Positions 9,935 to 18,074 of a DNA stretch of 64,000 nt are shown here, piece after piece. A program made the translations under genes and the position numbers. Source of the stretch: Roseibium porphyridii. Its GTDB lineage: Bacteria > Pseudomonadota > Alphaproteobacteria > Rhizobiales > Stappiaceae. The notes beneath the pieces are model-generated. The model ran no database searches, had not been told where the DNA came from, and saw only the letters and a program-made list of their open reading frames with translations. Location: NCBI RefSeq assembly GCF_026191725.2, contig NZ_CP120863.1, positions 3,452,001 through 3,516,000 of the forward strand, written 5' to 3'. Numbering within the stretch: the stretch's first letter is position 1; each line of letters starts with the position of its first letter.

Positions 9935-10281
9935 TTGAGCGGCTTCATACAGGCACGCGCATGAGCAAGATCGTCAAGCACAATGGCGTTGCTTATCTGT
10001 GTGGACAGGTCGGTGCTGGCGATACAGTTGCGGACCAAACACGTGACTGCCTGTCCAGAGTTGACGCCCTGCTTGTCGAAGCAGGGTCGGATCGCGAGCA
10101 CATCCTGCAGGCCATCGTCTGGCTCGCTGATATGGCCGATTTCCCAGAAATGAATGCGGTCTGGGACCAATGGGTGCCGGAAGGCCACGCGCCTGCACGC
10201 GCGTGCGGAGAAGCGCGTCTTGCCAGGGATGTATTGAAAGTCGAGATCATCGTGACCGCCGCCATCAAGGAGGAAACGTAA
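9931..10281 (+). CDS. RidA/YjgF family protein
   Basis: 116 residues, single Rid domain. It keeps the conserved Arg in [11 protein letters not shown], followed by the beta-strand KVEIIV. RidA proteins hydrolyse reactive enamines/imines from amino-acid oxidases and PLP enzymes to ketones plus ammonia. The start overlaps the synthetase stop (ATGA). Placement in an operon led by an amine-oxidising flavoprotein supports imine hydrolysis as its role. This is the first of three Rid domains in the window. Confidence 0.88.
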   Translation: MIERLHTGTRMSKIVKHNGVAYLCGQVGAGDTVADQTRDCLSRVDALLVEAGSDREHILQAIVWLADMADFPEMNAVWDQWVPEGHAPARACGEARLARDVLKVEIIVTAAIKEET

Positions 10282-10282
10282 A

Positions 10283-11023
10283 ATGGAAATACCTGCCGTC
10301 GAACTCCGACATGTGAATAAGTATTACGGAAGTTTCCACGCCTTGAAAGACATCGAGCTGTCGGTCACCAAAGGCGAAAAGATTGTTGTTTGCGGTCCGT
10401 CCGGCTCAGGCAAATCGACCATGATCAGAACAATCAATCAGCTTGAAGAGCACCAATCGGGAGAAATCCTGATCCATGGCGACGAGATATACGCCGACGC
10501 ACACAACATCGAATTGCTTCGCCGTGACGTCGGCATGGTTTTTCAGCATTTCAATCTGTTTCCGCACATGACCATTCTCGAAAACTGTACGCTGGCTCCG
10601 GTGCTGGCGCGCAAAGAAAGTCAAGCCGAGGCAGAAACGCATGCCATGCAGTATCTTGAAAAGGTTCGGATTGCGGATCAGGCCCAAAAGTATCCTGGTC
10701 AGCTGTCCGGAGGGCAGCAACAACGTGTTGCTATTGCAAGAGCACTTTGCATGAAGCCAGACATTCTCTTGTTCGACGAACCGACCTCGGCTCTCGATCC
10801 TGAAATGATCGGCGAAGTTCTGGATGTCATGGAAACTCTTGCAAAAGAAGGCATGACGATGATCTGCGTAACCCACGAAATGGGCTTTGCAAAACGTGTC
10901 GCAGACCGAGTGATCTTCATGGATGCAGGGCAAATCGTCGAAGAAGCCGATCCGATTTCATTCTTCGAGAATCCCACAAATCCGAGAACGAAACTGTTTC
11001 TGGAGCAAGTGCTGACCCACTAG
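10283..11023 (+). CDS. Amino acid ABC transporter ATP-binding protein (GlnQ/HisP type)
   Basis: 246 residues. Walker [11 protein letters not shown]-loop [11 protein letters not shown], signature LSGGQQQR, Walker [14 protein letters not shown] and the switch His (VTHEMG) are all intact. It matches the polar amino acid import ATPases. A good ribosome site (GGAGG, 10269-10273) precedes the ATG. No permease or binding-protein gene of the polar amino acid family is in the operon, and a terminator follows, so it must pair with membrane subunits encoded elsewhere or be a displaced remnant. Confidence 0.9.
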   Translation: MEIPAVELRHVNKYYGSFHALKDIELSVTKGEKIVVCGPSGSGKSTMIRTINQLEEHQSGEILIHGDEIYADAHNIELLRRDVGMVFQHFNLFPHMTILENCTLAPVLARKESQAEAETHAMQYLEKVRIADQAQKYPGQLSGGQQQRVAIARALCMKPDILLFDEPTSALDPEMIGEVLDVMETLAKEGMTMICVTHEMGFAKRVADRVIFMDAGQIVEEADPISFFENPTNPRTKLFLEQVLTH

Positions 11024-11078
11024 CTCTTTTGGCATCTTCCTCCCCAACCGGAAGCTGCTCATTTTTGCAGCCAACTGA

Positions 11079-11107
11079 AACCCGGCCTCTCGGCCGGGTT
11101 CTTTTTT
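11079..11107 (+). terminator. Rho-independent terminator of the 2269-11023 operon
   Basis: A perfect 9-bp GC-rich stem, AACCCGGCC / GGCCGGGTT, with a 4-nt loop is followed by CTTTTTT on the plus strand. It ends the operon 55 bp after its last stop codon. Confidence 0.92.
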
Positions 11108-11146
11108 GTCAAGCGTCAGCAAAGCAGGCCGAGAAACCGGAGCAAT

Positions 11147-11176
11147 GAATACCCGACGCTTGTGCGCCGGGCATTC
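11147..11176 (-). terminator. Hairpin after the livK-like gene
   Basis: Read on the minus strand, a 13-bp stem with two G-U pairs starts 11 nt after the binding-protein stop (GAATGCCCGGCGC pairing with GCGUCGGGUAUUC, loop ACAA). No long T tract follows, so it may act as a 3'-end stabiliser or a weak terminator. Confidence 0.5.
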
Positions 11177-11187
11177 AATCAAAGTTT

Positions 11188-12444
11188 CTACTTCTTCAGC
11201 GACGCAATGAAAGTGTCGACTTCACCAAGTGAGAGGTATTCCACCTCGTCAGTACCACTGTCGGTGAACTTCCAGATAACGGCCGGAGCGGAAACGTCGC
11301 CATTTGCGTCGAACCGCACGTCGCCGGTTGCCCCCTGATATTTCACCGTTCCGCCGCCTGCCAGCGTTTCCTTCGCCGTCGTAAAGCCTGCAACATCTGC
11401 CGTTACCGGCGCGCCATCCGGGTCAGTGACCTTGGCAACGGCTGCAGCAATATCAGCACCCGATGCATTGGCACCAGCTGCTTCCATTGCAAGAAGCGCG
11501 ATCATTGCGGCATCAAAACTGTTTGCAAGCCCTGGCCCGTTCGGTTCGGAACCAAACTTTTCGACATAAGCAGCCTTAAAAGCATCTGCGCTGGCGACAC
11601 GCGGTGATGCGGTGTCTGTGCCCAGTGCGTTTTCAAGATACTGAAGCCCGACATTGTCCCTGAATTCATCCGATTTCAAAGAGTTCGCCAGGATCATGTT
11701 TTGAGTTCCGCCAAGTGAAATCCACTCACGAACCGCCGAAGTTCCTTCGTTCGGATAAAGCGCCAGGTAGATGGCATCAGGCGAACCACCCAGAGCTTCC
11801 GTAACTTCAGCACGATAGGAGGGTTGGGCGTCATTGATCGCCACAGACCCGGTGACATCGATACCGGCTGCAGCGAAATCGGCGGCGATCAAACGCGCCA
11901 TATCCTGTCCCCAGTCGTCGTTCTTATAAAGAATGGCGACTGACTTATAGCCTTTATCGGCAGCAACTTTCGCACCCATGGCGGACTGAACCGCGGTCGT
12001 CGCAAATGTCCGAAACCAAAGGCCGTTGGTCTTGCCTTCTTCCGACAGTTTGGTGAAGGCAGTGGAGGAAGAACAACAGGACATTTGCATGACGCCACCA
12101 GGGCCCGTTACGGACGTCAGAATAGGCATGGAGACACCAGACGAGACCGCGCCAAGCAATACATTCACACCCTCAAGATCGACAAGCGCCTTGGCAGCGT
12201 CCACGCCGACTTTCGGGTCGACCTGGGTGTCACGCAACACCATTTCGATTTTGCAGCCGGCCGCACCGCCGGCTTCGTTGACCTGGTCGACCGCAAATTG
12301 TGCCACCTCGGCTATGGGACGACCCCAATCCACCGAAGTTGGCAGCACTGCTCCGACCTTTGTCGTACAGTCCTGTGCTTGAGCGCTGACACTCAGACCC
12401 GACATGCCGGCCGCGAAGGCCGCTAATGTTAGTAGCTTTTTCAT
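11188..12444 (-). CDS. Branched-chain amino acid/amide ABC transporter substrate-binding protein
   Basis: 418 residues with a Sec signal peptide (about 1-23, cleavage after VSAQA) and a type I periplasmic binding fold (Peripla_BP_6, LivJ/LivK/UrtA family): VGAVLPTSVDWG, GAVSSGVSMPI, AILYKNDDWGQDM. It captures the ligand in the periplasm for the LivHMGF complex encoded just upstream. It is the last gene of a seven-gene minus-strand operon and overlaps livM by 4 nt. Ligand unknown; family members bind amino acids, amides, urea, aromatic acids and similar compounds. Confidence 0.9.
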   Translation of the reverse strand: MKKLLTLAAFAAGMSGLSVSAQAQDCTTKVGAVLPTSVDWGRPIAEVAQFAVDQVNEAGGAAGCKIEMVLRDTQVDPKVGVDAAKALVDLEGVNVLLGAVSSGVSMPILTSVTGPGGVMQMSCCSSSTAFTKLSEEGKTNGLWFRTFATTAVQSAMGAKVAADKGYKSVAILYKNDDWGQDMARLIAADFAAAGIDVTGSVAINDAQPSYRAEVTEALGGSPDAIYLALYPNEGTSAVREWISLGGTQNMILANSLKSDEFRDNVGLQYLENALGTDTASPRVASADAFKAAYVEKFGSEPNGPGLANSFDAAMIALLAMEAAGANASGADIAAAVAKVTDPDGAPVTADVAGFTTAKETLAGGGTVKYQGATGDVRFDANGDVSAPAVIWKFTDSGTDEVEYLSLGEVDTFIASLKK

Positions 12445-13418
12445 GTGAACCCCTCTGCTTGTGTCTTTTCCCGGTTCTGACCGGGTTGAGAAACGACCAG
12501 CCGCTCCGGGAAGAGACCTTGAGGCCTCCAGAGCAGCATGCCGACGATAACCAGACCGATCAGCACAAACTGGATTGATCCGGTGTAAAGCTGTGCCTCA
12601 ACAGGTGCGAAGCGCGACAACGCCCATCCTGAAAACGTCCAAGCGCCCCAGATTAGAAACGCTCCTGCCAATGCCCCTTTGGTGTTTCCTGCACCGCCCA
12701 CGATAAGCATTGCCCAAATCTGGAAAGTCAGAATGGGAAGAACATCTTGCGGACTGACGAAGGCGTAAAAGGTGGCATAGAGCCCACCGGATAGACCTAT
12801 GATCACCGACCCGGTCACAAACGAAATCAAACGGATACGATCCGGTGCCTTGCCGAGTGATCTGGCGGCGGTTTCATCTTCCCGGATTGCGCGCAACAAC
12901 CGGCCGAAGGGTGATACGGTCAACCGTTCCAAGAACACATAGACCAGCAAGAGTGTGACAAGCACGCCAGCCAGAAACACTACATTGTAGGTGAAACCAT
13001 CACCAAGCAGTGCTCTCAAGGGGCGCTCGAAACCACGTATGCCCTGCGCCCCGCCTGTGATCGTGGTCGCATTTCTCATCACGTTTTCAAATGCGACCGC
13101 CACCCCGAAGGTCGCAATCGCCAGATAGTCGTGGCGCAGTCGTAATGTCAGTTTGCCGACGACCCAGGCAAGAGCCCCAGCGGCAAGCATGCCTCCAGCC
13201 AAGGCGAGCGGATAAATGAGGCCGAAACCGCCGAAATGACCATCTTGCGGCGGACCACCAAGCATGAGCGTCGCATATGCACCTGCACCGAAAGAAGCCA
13301 CCACACCGCCGTTGAACAGTCCCGTGTTGCCCCATTGCAGGTTCAGGCCCATGACCGCGATGCCCAATATGGCAGCCACTGTTGTGAAAAACACAAGATA
13401 GGAAACGACACCGATCAC
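12441..13418 (-). CDS. livM: Branched-chain amino acid ABC transporter permease (LivM type)
   Basis: 325 residues from the GTG at 13418, with about eight to ten hydrophobic segments and the LivM landmarks MGLNLQWGNTGLFNGG and the EAA-like loop RAIREDETAARSLGK. The frame stays open upstream to 13706, but that part lies inside livH, lacks membrane-protein composition and would double-code; the GTG gives a GTGA overlap with the livH stop, as in the other junctions of this operon. It forms the inner-membrane channel together with LivH. Confidence 0.88.
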   Translation of the reverse strand: MIGVVSYLVFFTTVAAILGIAVMGLNLQWGNTGLFNGGVVASFGAGAYATLMLGGPPQDGHFGGFGLIYPLALAGGMLAAGALAWVVGKLTLRLRHDYLAIATFGVAVAFENVMRNATTITGGAQGIRGFERPLRALLGDGFTYNVVFLAGVLVTLLLVYVFLERLTVSPFGRLLRAIREDETAARSLGKAPDRIRLISFVTGSVIIGLSGGLYATFYAFVSPQDVLPILTFQIWAMLIVGGAGNTKGALAGAFLIWGAWTFSGWALSRFAPVEAQLYTGSIQFVLIGLVIVGMLLWRPQGLFPERLVVSQPGQNREKTQAEGFT

Positions 13419-14329
13419 GCGCGGGCCTCCCCAAAGAGACCATTTGGACGGATCAGTAGGACCAGCAATATCATCAGGAACGGAACTGATGGACTGTACC
13501 CCGAAGGAAGTATGACGAGAGCAACGTTTGATGCGACACCGACGATAAACCCGCCAAGTACCGCGCCATAAACACTGCCGATGCCGCCAACGATTGTTGC
13601 AGCAAAAATCGGCAGCACCAGATCGCGCCCCATCACTGGTGTGATTTGATAACTGAGACCGTAGAAAACCCCTGCGATCGCTCCAAGCGAACCGCCAATC
13701 AGCCAAACCGCAACGATCATACGTTTCAAGTTCACGCCGTGCACTTGAGCAAGGCTTGGATTCTCGGCTATGGCGCGCAAGGCGAATCCGAACCTTGTTC
13801 TCGACAGAACCAGATAAAGCGCAAACATGATGAGCAGCGCCGCGATCAGGACGAAGACCTGATCGGGTTTCACCAACAACAACGGATCGCGTGAAATCAC
13901 CATTGCGAACGCTATGTCACGTGAATAGAGCTCGCTGGACAGTCCGAAAATCAATCCGATGACGTTTCGAATTACGAGCGACATGCCAAAGGACGCGAAC
14001 ACCATCGAGAGTTCACCCCCCTTCTCTCGAACGCGTCTGAATACTAGACGGTCTATGGCAACAGCACTCAACCCAGTCAGCGCCATCGAGATAAGGATCG
14101 ATAGAGCCAGCGCCGCCGTCATCGAAAGAGGACCGATTTTGACGGACAACACAGGCGAAAGACTTTCGAAAAGTTTGTCGAAAACAAGTGCGCAGTAAGC
14201 GCCGATCGACAGCAACTCTGCGTGAGAAAAATTCGCAAAGCGCAAGATATGCATGACCATGGTCAGGCCGATTGCGCCCAGGGAAAGAAATGAGCCCACC
14301 AGGATACCGTCGACAAGATGCTGGATCAT
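13415..14329 (-). CDS. livH: Branched-chain amino acid ABC transporter permease (LivH type)
   Basis: 304 residues, polytopic. It shows the typical LivH start (DGILVGSFLSLGAIGLTM), the EAA-like loop RAIAENPSLAQVHGVNLKR and GGIGSVYGAVLGGF near the C-terminus. It pairs with LivM in the inner membrane. Start and stop both overlap neighbours by 4 nt (ATGA/GTGA), so the operon is translationally coupled. Confidence 0.9.
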   Translation of the reverse strand: MIQHLVDGILVGSFLSLGAIGLTMVMHILRFANFSHAELLSIGAYCALVFDKLFESLSPVLSVKIGPLSMTAALALSILISMALTGLSAVAIDRLVFRRVREKGGELSMVFASFGMSLVIRNVIGLIFGLSSELYSRDIAFAMVISRDPLLLVKPDQVFVLIAALLIMFALYLVLSRTRFGFALRAIAENPSLAQVHGVNLKRMIVAVWLIGGSLGAIAGVFYGLSYQITPVMGRDLVLPIFAATIVGGIGSVYGAVLGGFIVGVASNVALVILPSGYSPSVPFLMILLVLLIRPNGLFGEARA

Positions 14330-15054
14330 GCCGCCCCTCTCCTTTCACCGCCAAGATAGATCCGTCCGAGAGCCGGATCTTCAAGGAGGTCTTCTGCAGG
14401 CCCGTCTATCTGGTTTCGACCTTCCGCCAAAACGTAGCAATGATCTCCACGTTTTAGTGCCTGTTTCACATTCTGTTCGACCAACAAGACAGAAACACCT
14501 TGTTGGGTCAGTCCTTTAACGTGGTCCAACACCTCTTCGGAAGCCTTGGGAGACAAGCCAGCGGATGGCTCATCCATGAGGATCAAACGAGGTTCAACGG
14601 CAAGCGCCATTGCAACCGCCAGAAACTGTCGCTGGCCACCGGAAAGTGAACCCGCCTTTTCGCGCCTCTTTTCCTTGAGTACAGGGAAGCGATCGAACAA
14701 CACTTCAACTCTGTCCAATGGATCCTTTTGCACTGAAAGAGCGACCTCAAGGTTCTGCTGGATGGTCATGGTTCGAAAGACGTTGTCCGTCTGCGGCACA
14801 TAGGCGATGCCGTTTCGGGTGAGCAGATCCGGCGACAAACCAGTAACATCCCTGCCCTCAAAGCAGATTTTTCCTGTGTCCACGTTCAGCAGACCGGCAA
14901 CCGCTTTGATCAGGGTCGACTTTCCTGCACCATTGGGTCCGATAATTACGGTCAACTTGCCGTGGTTGGCGATAAGAGATACCTCCCGAAGTATCGGCAA
15001 ATCCGGGACGTAACCCGCGGTCACAGCGGTTATTTCCAGGAGGGCCTCAGGCAT
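14326..15054 (-). CDS. livF: Branched-chain amino acid ABC transporter ATP-binding protein (LivF type)
   Basis: 242 residues from the ATG at 15054; the longer frame to 15195 lies within livG and its extra residues do not resemble the family. Walker A GPNGAGKST, signature LSGGQRQFLA, Walker B RLILMDEPSAGLSP, and the short LivF-type C-terminus. It overlaps livG by 8 nt and livH by 4 nt. It hydrolyses ATP at the cytoplasmic face of the LivHM complex. Confidence 0.9.
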   Translation of the reverse strand: MPEALLEITAVTAGYVPDLPILREVSLIANHGKLTVIIGPNGAGKSTLIKAVAGLLNVDTGKICFEGRDVTGLSPDLLTRNGIAYVPQTDNVFRTMTIQQNLEVALSVQKDPLDRVEVLFDRFPVLKEKRREKAGSLSGGQRQFLAVAMALAVEPRLILMDEPSAGLSPKASEEVLDHVKGLTQQGVSVLLVEQNVKQALKRGDHCYVLAEGRNQIDGPAEDLLEDPALGRIYLGGERRGAA

Positions 15055-15820
15055 CGACCGGTGCTCCCAGATAGGCATCGAGCAGCAAAGGATTGGACTG
15101 TGCCTCGGAAGATGTCCCCTGGAAAACGACGCGGCCTTCGGCCATGGCCACAACGGGATCGCAGTGCCGCATAACGAAATCCATGTCGTGCTCAATGATG
15201 AGAAAGGTCTTGCCGCCGCGGTTCAGCTCTTCGATCTTCTCAATCAGCGTCTCTGTCAGCACCGGATTGACGCCAGCTGCGGGCTCATCCAGCAGGATCA
15301 CCTTGGGGTCGCCCATCAACACCCGCGCGAGTTCAAGAAGTTTCATCTGACCACCAGAGATCTTCCCTGCCGGTTGATCCGCCAGGTGACGAAGTGTCAG
15401 AAACTCCAATACTTCCAGCGCTTTTCTTCGAATGCGCTGCTCCTGGTCCCCGATACGGCCACGGGCGAAAACCGCTCCCCAAAGCGTCTCACCTGTCTGG
15501 CCTGTTGGTGCAAGCATGACATTTTCCAAAACGCTCATACGCTTGAAGGGTCTGGGAATCTGAAATGTGCGCCCAAGGCCTAATTCAAACCGTTGATCGG
15601 GGTGCAAGCCGGTAACATCATTCCCGAACAACTTGATAGAACCCGTTGTCGGGGACAATTCTCCGGCGACCACATTGAACAGTGTCGACTTCCCGGCACC
15701 GTTGGGACCGATCAATCCCGTGATGGACCCGGTCTCAATTTCAATCGTAACGTTGTCAACTGCCTTGAATTCACCGAAGGAGCGACTGATACTGGAAAGG
15801 CTTAGAATAGCTTCAGCCAT
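15047..15820 (-). CDS. livG: Branched-chain amino acid ABC transporter ATP-binding protein (LivG type)
   Basis: 257 residues from the ATG at 15820; a GTG three codons upstream (15829) is possible. Walker A GPNGAGKST, signature ISGGQMKLLELAR, Walker B VILLDEPAAGVNP and the LivG-specific C-terminal extension ending LLDAYLGAP (BCA_ABC_TP_C). It overlaps the aldo/keto reductase stop by 8 nt, so the transporter is coupled to the two genes upstream. Confidence 0.9.
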   Translation of the reverse strand: MAEAILSLSSISRSFGEFKAVDNVTIEIETGSITGLIGPNGAGKSTLFNVVAGELSPTTGSIKLFGNDVTGLHPDQRFELGLGRTFQIPRPFKRMSVLENVMLAPTGQTGETLWGAVFARGRIGDQEQRIRRKALEVLEFLTLRHLADQPAGKISGGQMKLLELARVLMGDPKVILLDEPAAGVNPVLTETLIEKIEELNRGGKTFLIIEHDMDFVMRHCDPVVAMAEGRVVFQGTSSEAQSNPLLLDAYLGAPVDA

Positions 15821-16895
15821 TTGCTGCACCCATCACAGCGTCGTCCGGACGATGATTGAGATTGTACTTCATGATACGACCGTGCCGTCCATTTCGGTCG
15901 CGCTCGAGGGCAAATACCGGACCCTGTGGTCCTGGTGCTCGCGCAAGAAAATCCGAGATTCTCTTTAAATCACCGTCATCCAGTTCAAATCGGAACACAT
16001 CAAGGGTTTGCGGCAAATGCCGTGCATATCTGGCGCCAACAATTGCGGCCGCGACCTGGGGCTGTTGGAGAACCCACCGCGTGGCAACGGAACTGAGAGT
16101 CGTGTCATGGCGCTCACCGATCTCCTTGAGCAAGGCAAGAAGCTCCTGAAAAGTCGCCCAGGATCCGAACTCGTCAATTATCAGGCGATATTTGACCAAG
16201 GATCTGTTTTCAAATGAGAAACCGGGGTCTGGCACACCAAGCCACCTATCGGTCAGAAATCCGCCGGCCAATGTTCCGTAACACAAGAGTTTAATATCGT
16301 GTGCGGCGCACCAGGGCACCAGGTCGACAGAAGGGCGACGGTCAAGCAGAGAATACTGGACCTGTGTCGACACAAGATCGATACCAGCGTCGAGGTAGGG
16401 AACCGTTTCCTCAACATCCCAGTTGGTGACGCCGAGATGAGCGATCTTGCCCTTCTCCTGGCAGCGTTTCAAAATCTCCATCGCCTGTACAGGCGACCCG
16501 AGGCTCCTGTCCCACCAATAGAATTGCACCAAATGCAGCCGTTCTATTTGCAGTCGTTGGAGTGACCGGTCCACGATTGCTTCGATCTCGTGGGAGGCAA
16601 GACCTGCCAGTCTTTCAAGATCGGGAACCAACTTCGTATGCACCTGGACAAGATCGGCAACAGCAGACCCACGCCGCCGACGCACATCGGCAATGAAACT
16701 CCCAATCATTTCTTCAACGCCGGTATAGATATCCGCGCAGTCGAAGCTGGTTATGCCATTGTCGAGAAAAGCTTCCATGTCTGCGACCGCCGAAGCCGTG
16801 ACAACGGGTCCGTGATCTCCAGCAAGTTGCCACCCGCCTTTGATAACCCTCGAGATGGAATAGCCTGGGCGAAGTTCGGCAGTTTCGACCGTCAT
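15813..16895 (-). CDS. Aldo/keto reductase with Tyr at the active-site His position
   Basis: 360 residues, (beta/alpha)8 aldo/keto reductase. Of the catalytic tetrad, Asp52 and Tyr57 (SFDCADIYTG) and Lys88 (VHTKLV) are present, but the usual His of the LxQxHW motif is Tyr126 (QFYWWD, codon TAT). The ATG at 16895 overlaps the TGA of the upstream TIGR04076-like gene; the frame to 17009 is an out-of-frame shadow of that gene. It is similar in layout to the reductase half of the fusion at 18075, which keeps the His. Substrate unknown; it may act on the compound imported by the Liv system encoded immediately downstream. Confidence 0.85.
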   Translation of the reverse strand: MTVETAELRPGYSISRVIKGGWQLAGDHGPVVTASAVADMEAFLDNGITSFDCADIYTGVEEMIGSFIADVRRRRGSAVADLVQVHTKLVPDLERLAGLASHEIEAIVDRSLQRLQIERLHLVQFYWWDRSLGSPVQAMEILKRCQEKGKIAHLGVTNWDVEETVPYLDAGIDLVSTQVQYSLLDRRPSVDLVPWCAAHDIKLLCYGTLAGGFLTDRWLGVPDPGFSFENRSLVKYRLIIDEFGSWATFQELLALLKEIGERHDTTLSSVATRWVLQQPQVAAAIVGARYARHLPQTLDVFRFELDDGDLKRISDFLARAPGPQGPVFALERDRNGRHGRIMKYNLNHRPDDAVMGAANG

Positions 16896-17299
16896 TTTCC
16901 CAGGTCCTTCTGCCAATACGGCGTGCCGCGGCTGTCCGGCAATCCCGTGGTGCCGGAATGACTGAACCACCTTTTTTCCGTCCGAGTGATCCGAAATCGG
17001 CCGCCACAATGCGGGTCAGGACAAGCCACCTCTGCGTCAGTGCTCATCCAATCGTTGTCACCAGTCTCACGTTGCTTGGCTGGAAGCAGAGGGAGGACAG
17101 CAGCAAGTGCGTACATGGACACACGCTGGCCTTCTGCGAACACAAGCGCCTCTCCCTCAACTCTGAAACTTTCGCCCTCAATGTGGCGACAGACAGGCGT
17201 GCGGCCATCGAGAACTGTTTCGACTTTCAGGTCATAAAGCCAAAACCCAGCCTCACGAACTGTCTTCAATTCGTCTTTGTCAGCGCGTTCGTCCGTCAC
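16892..17299 (-). CDS. TIGR04076-like conserved protein
   Basis: 135 residues from the GTG at 17299, preceded by GAGG about 7 nt upstream; an ATG at 17365 without a ribosome site would add 22 residues and overlap the promoter region of the divergent regulator. It contains LYDLKVETVLDG, FRVEGEALVFAEGQRVSMYALAAVLPLLPAKQRE and DWMSTDAEVACPDPHCGGRFRI, which I recall as typical of the uncharacterised TIGR04076 family. Conserved Cys residues around PDPHC could bind metal. The family often neighbours aldo/keto reductases, as here. Function unknown. Confidence 0.7.
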   Translation of the reverse strand: MTDERADKDELKTVREAGFWLYDLKVETVLDGRTPVCRHIEGESFRVEGEALVFAEGQRVSMYALAAVLPLLPAKQRETGDNDWMSTDAEVACPDPHCGGRFRITRTEKRWFSHSGTTGLPDSRGTPYWQKDLGK

Positions 17300-17343
17300 C
17301 GCGCCCCTCACTTTTTTGTTTTGGCACCTTGCGTGTGATCTGT

Positions 17344-17361
17344 GATATTTTATACCATATC
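17344..17361. promoter_or_regulatory. Possible operator between divergent GntR and Liv operons
   Basis: Inverted repeat GATAT-8 nt-ATATC inside an AT-rich stretch between the TIGR04076-like gene (minus) and the FCD-GntR gene (plus). Position and symmetry suit a GntR operator. The sequence is short and AT-rich, so it could be chance or a -10 region. Confidence 0.35.
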
Positions 17362-17413
17362 TCAAATTGAAATTGTCAAGGCAAGAAACCCATCAAGGGT
17401 CGAAGGAACAGGG

Positions 17414-18064
17414 ATGAGCCAACCCAAAATCGCGCGGATCGATCAATCGAAGCTGAGAGAAAGCGCCTATGAAGCCTTACATGAGGCCTTCACCCGGGGT
17501 GCTTTTGCACCCGGAGAAACGGTGAGCCTTAGAACGCTCGCAGATCAGCTCGGCACATCCATGACACCAGTTCGTGAAGCTGTCCGCCGACTGGTTGCCG
17601 AGGGCGCGCTCGTTGATACGCCAAGCCGAACGCTTGAGGTCCCCCCTTTTGACGCGGACAGAATGCGTGAACTCAAATCAGCACGCCTGGCACTGGAAGC
17701 GCTTTTGCTGGAAGAAGCAATGGACCGTATCGACGACGTTGCCATCGACACACTTGAACGCATTATTGTTGCTCCCAGATCAGCAGACGACATGCCGGAT
17801 CTGAAGCAAAACTATGACTTTCATTTCAGTCTATATAGACAATCCGGTTCAAGAGTTATCCTGCCGTTGGTCGAAGCCCTGTGGCTGCAATACGGAGCCT
17901 TCCTGAATCTGGTAGTAAAGGAAAAGGCCGCCAACGAGATACCTGAACACATTCATCACGAAGAGATCATTACCGCCTTGCGAAAAAATGACCGCAAGGC
18001 AGCTCAAAAGGCCCTCGCCCTGGATATCGAACGAAGCTTCAAATTGCTGCTTCCGGAAACCTGA
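17414..18064 (+). CDS. GntR family regulator, FCD type
   Basis: 216 residues. The N-terminal winged helix (about 8-75) has SLRTLADQLGTSMTPVREAVRRLVAEGAL, a textbook GntR recognition helix; the all-helical FCD ligand domain follows (about 90-210), with the His and Asp residues expected for metal-assisted carboxylate binding. The ATG at 17414 has AAGGAA upstream; the frame from 17342 runs through the promoter. It probably controls the divergent TIGR04076-AKR-Liv operon and the AKR-RidA fusion gene 10 nt downstream. Confidence 0.88.
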   Translation: MSQPKIARIDQSKLRESAYEALHEAFTRGAFAPGETVSLRTLADQLGTSMTPVREAVRRLVAEGALVDTPSRTLEVPPFDADRMRELKSARLALEALLLEEAMDRIDDVAIDTLERIIVAPRSADDMPDLKQNYDFHFSLYRQSGSRVILPLVEALWLQYGAFLNLVVKEKAANEIPEHIHHEEIITALRKNDRKAAQKALALDIERSFKLLLPET

Positions 18065-18074
18065 AAGAATTTCA

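Noticed and set aside
13419..13706. N-terminal extension of LivM upstream of 13418
   Set aside because: Overlaps livH in another frame, is rich in Arg, Cys and Trp, and does not resemble a LivM N-terminus; GTG 13418 gives the usual length.
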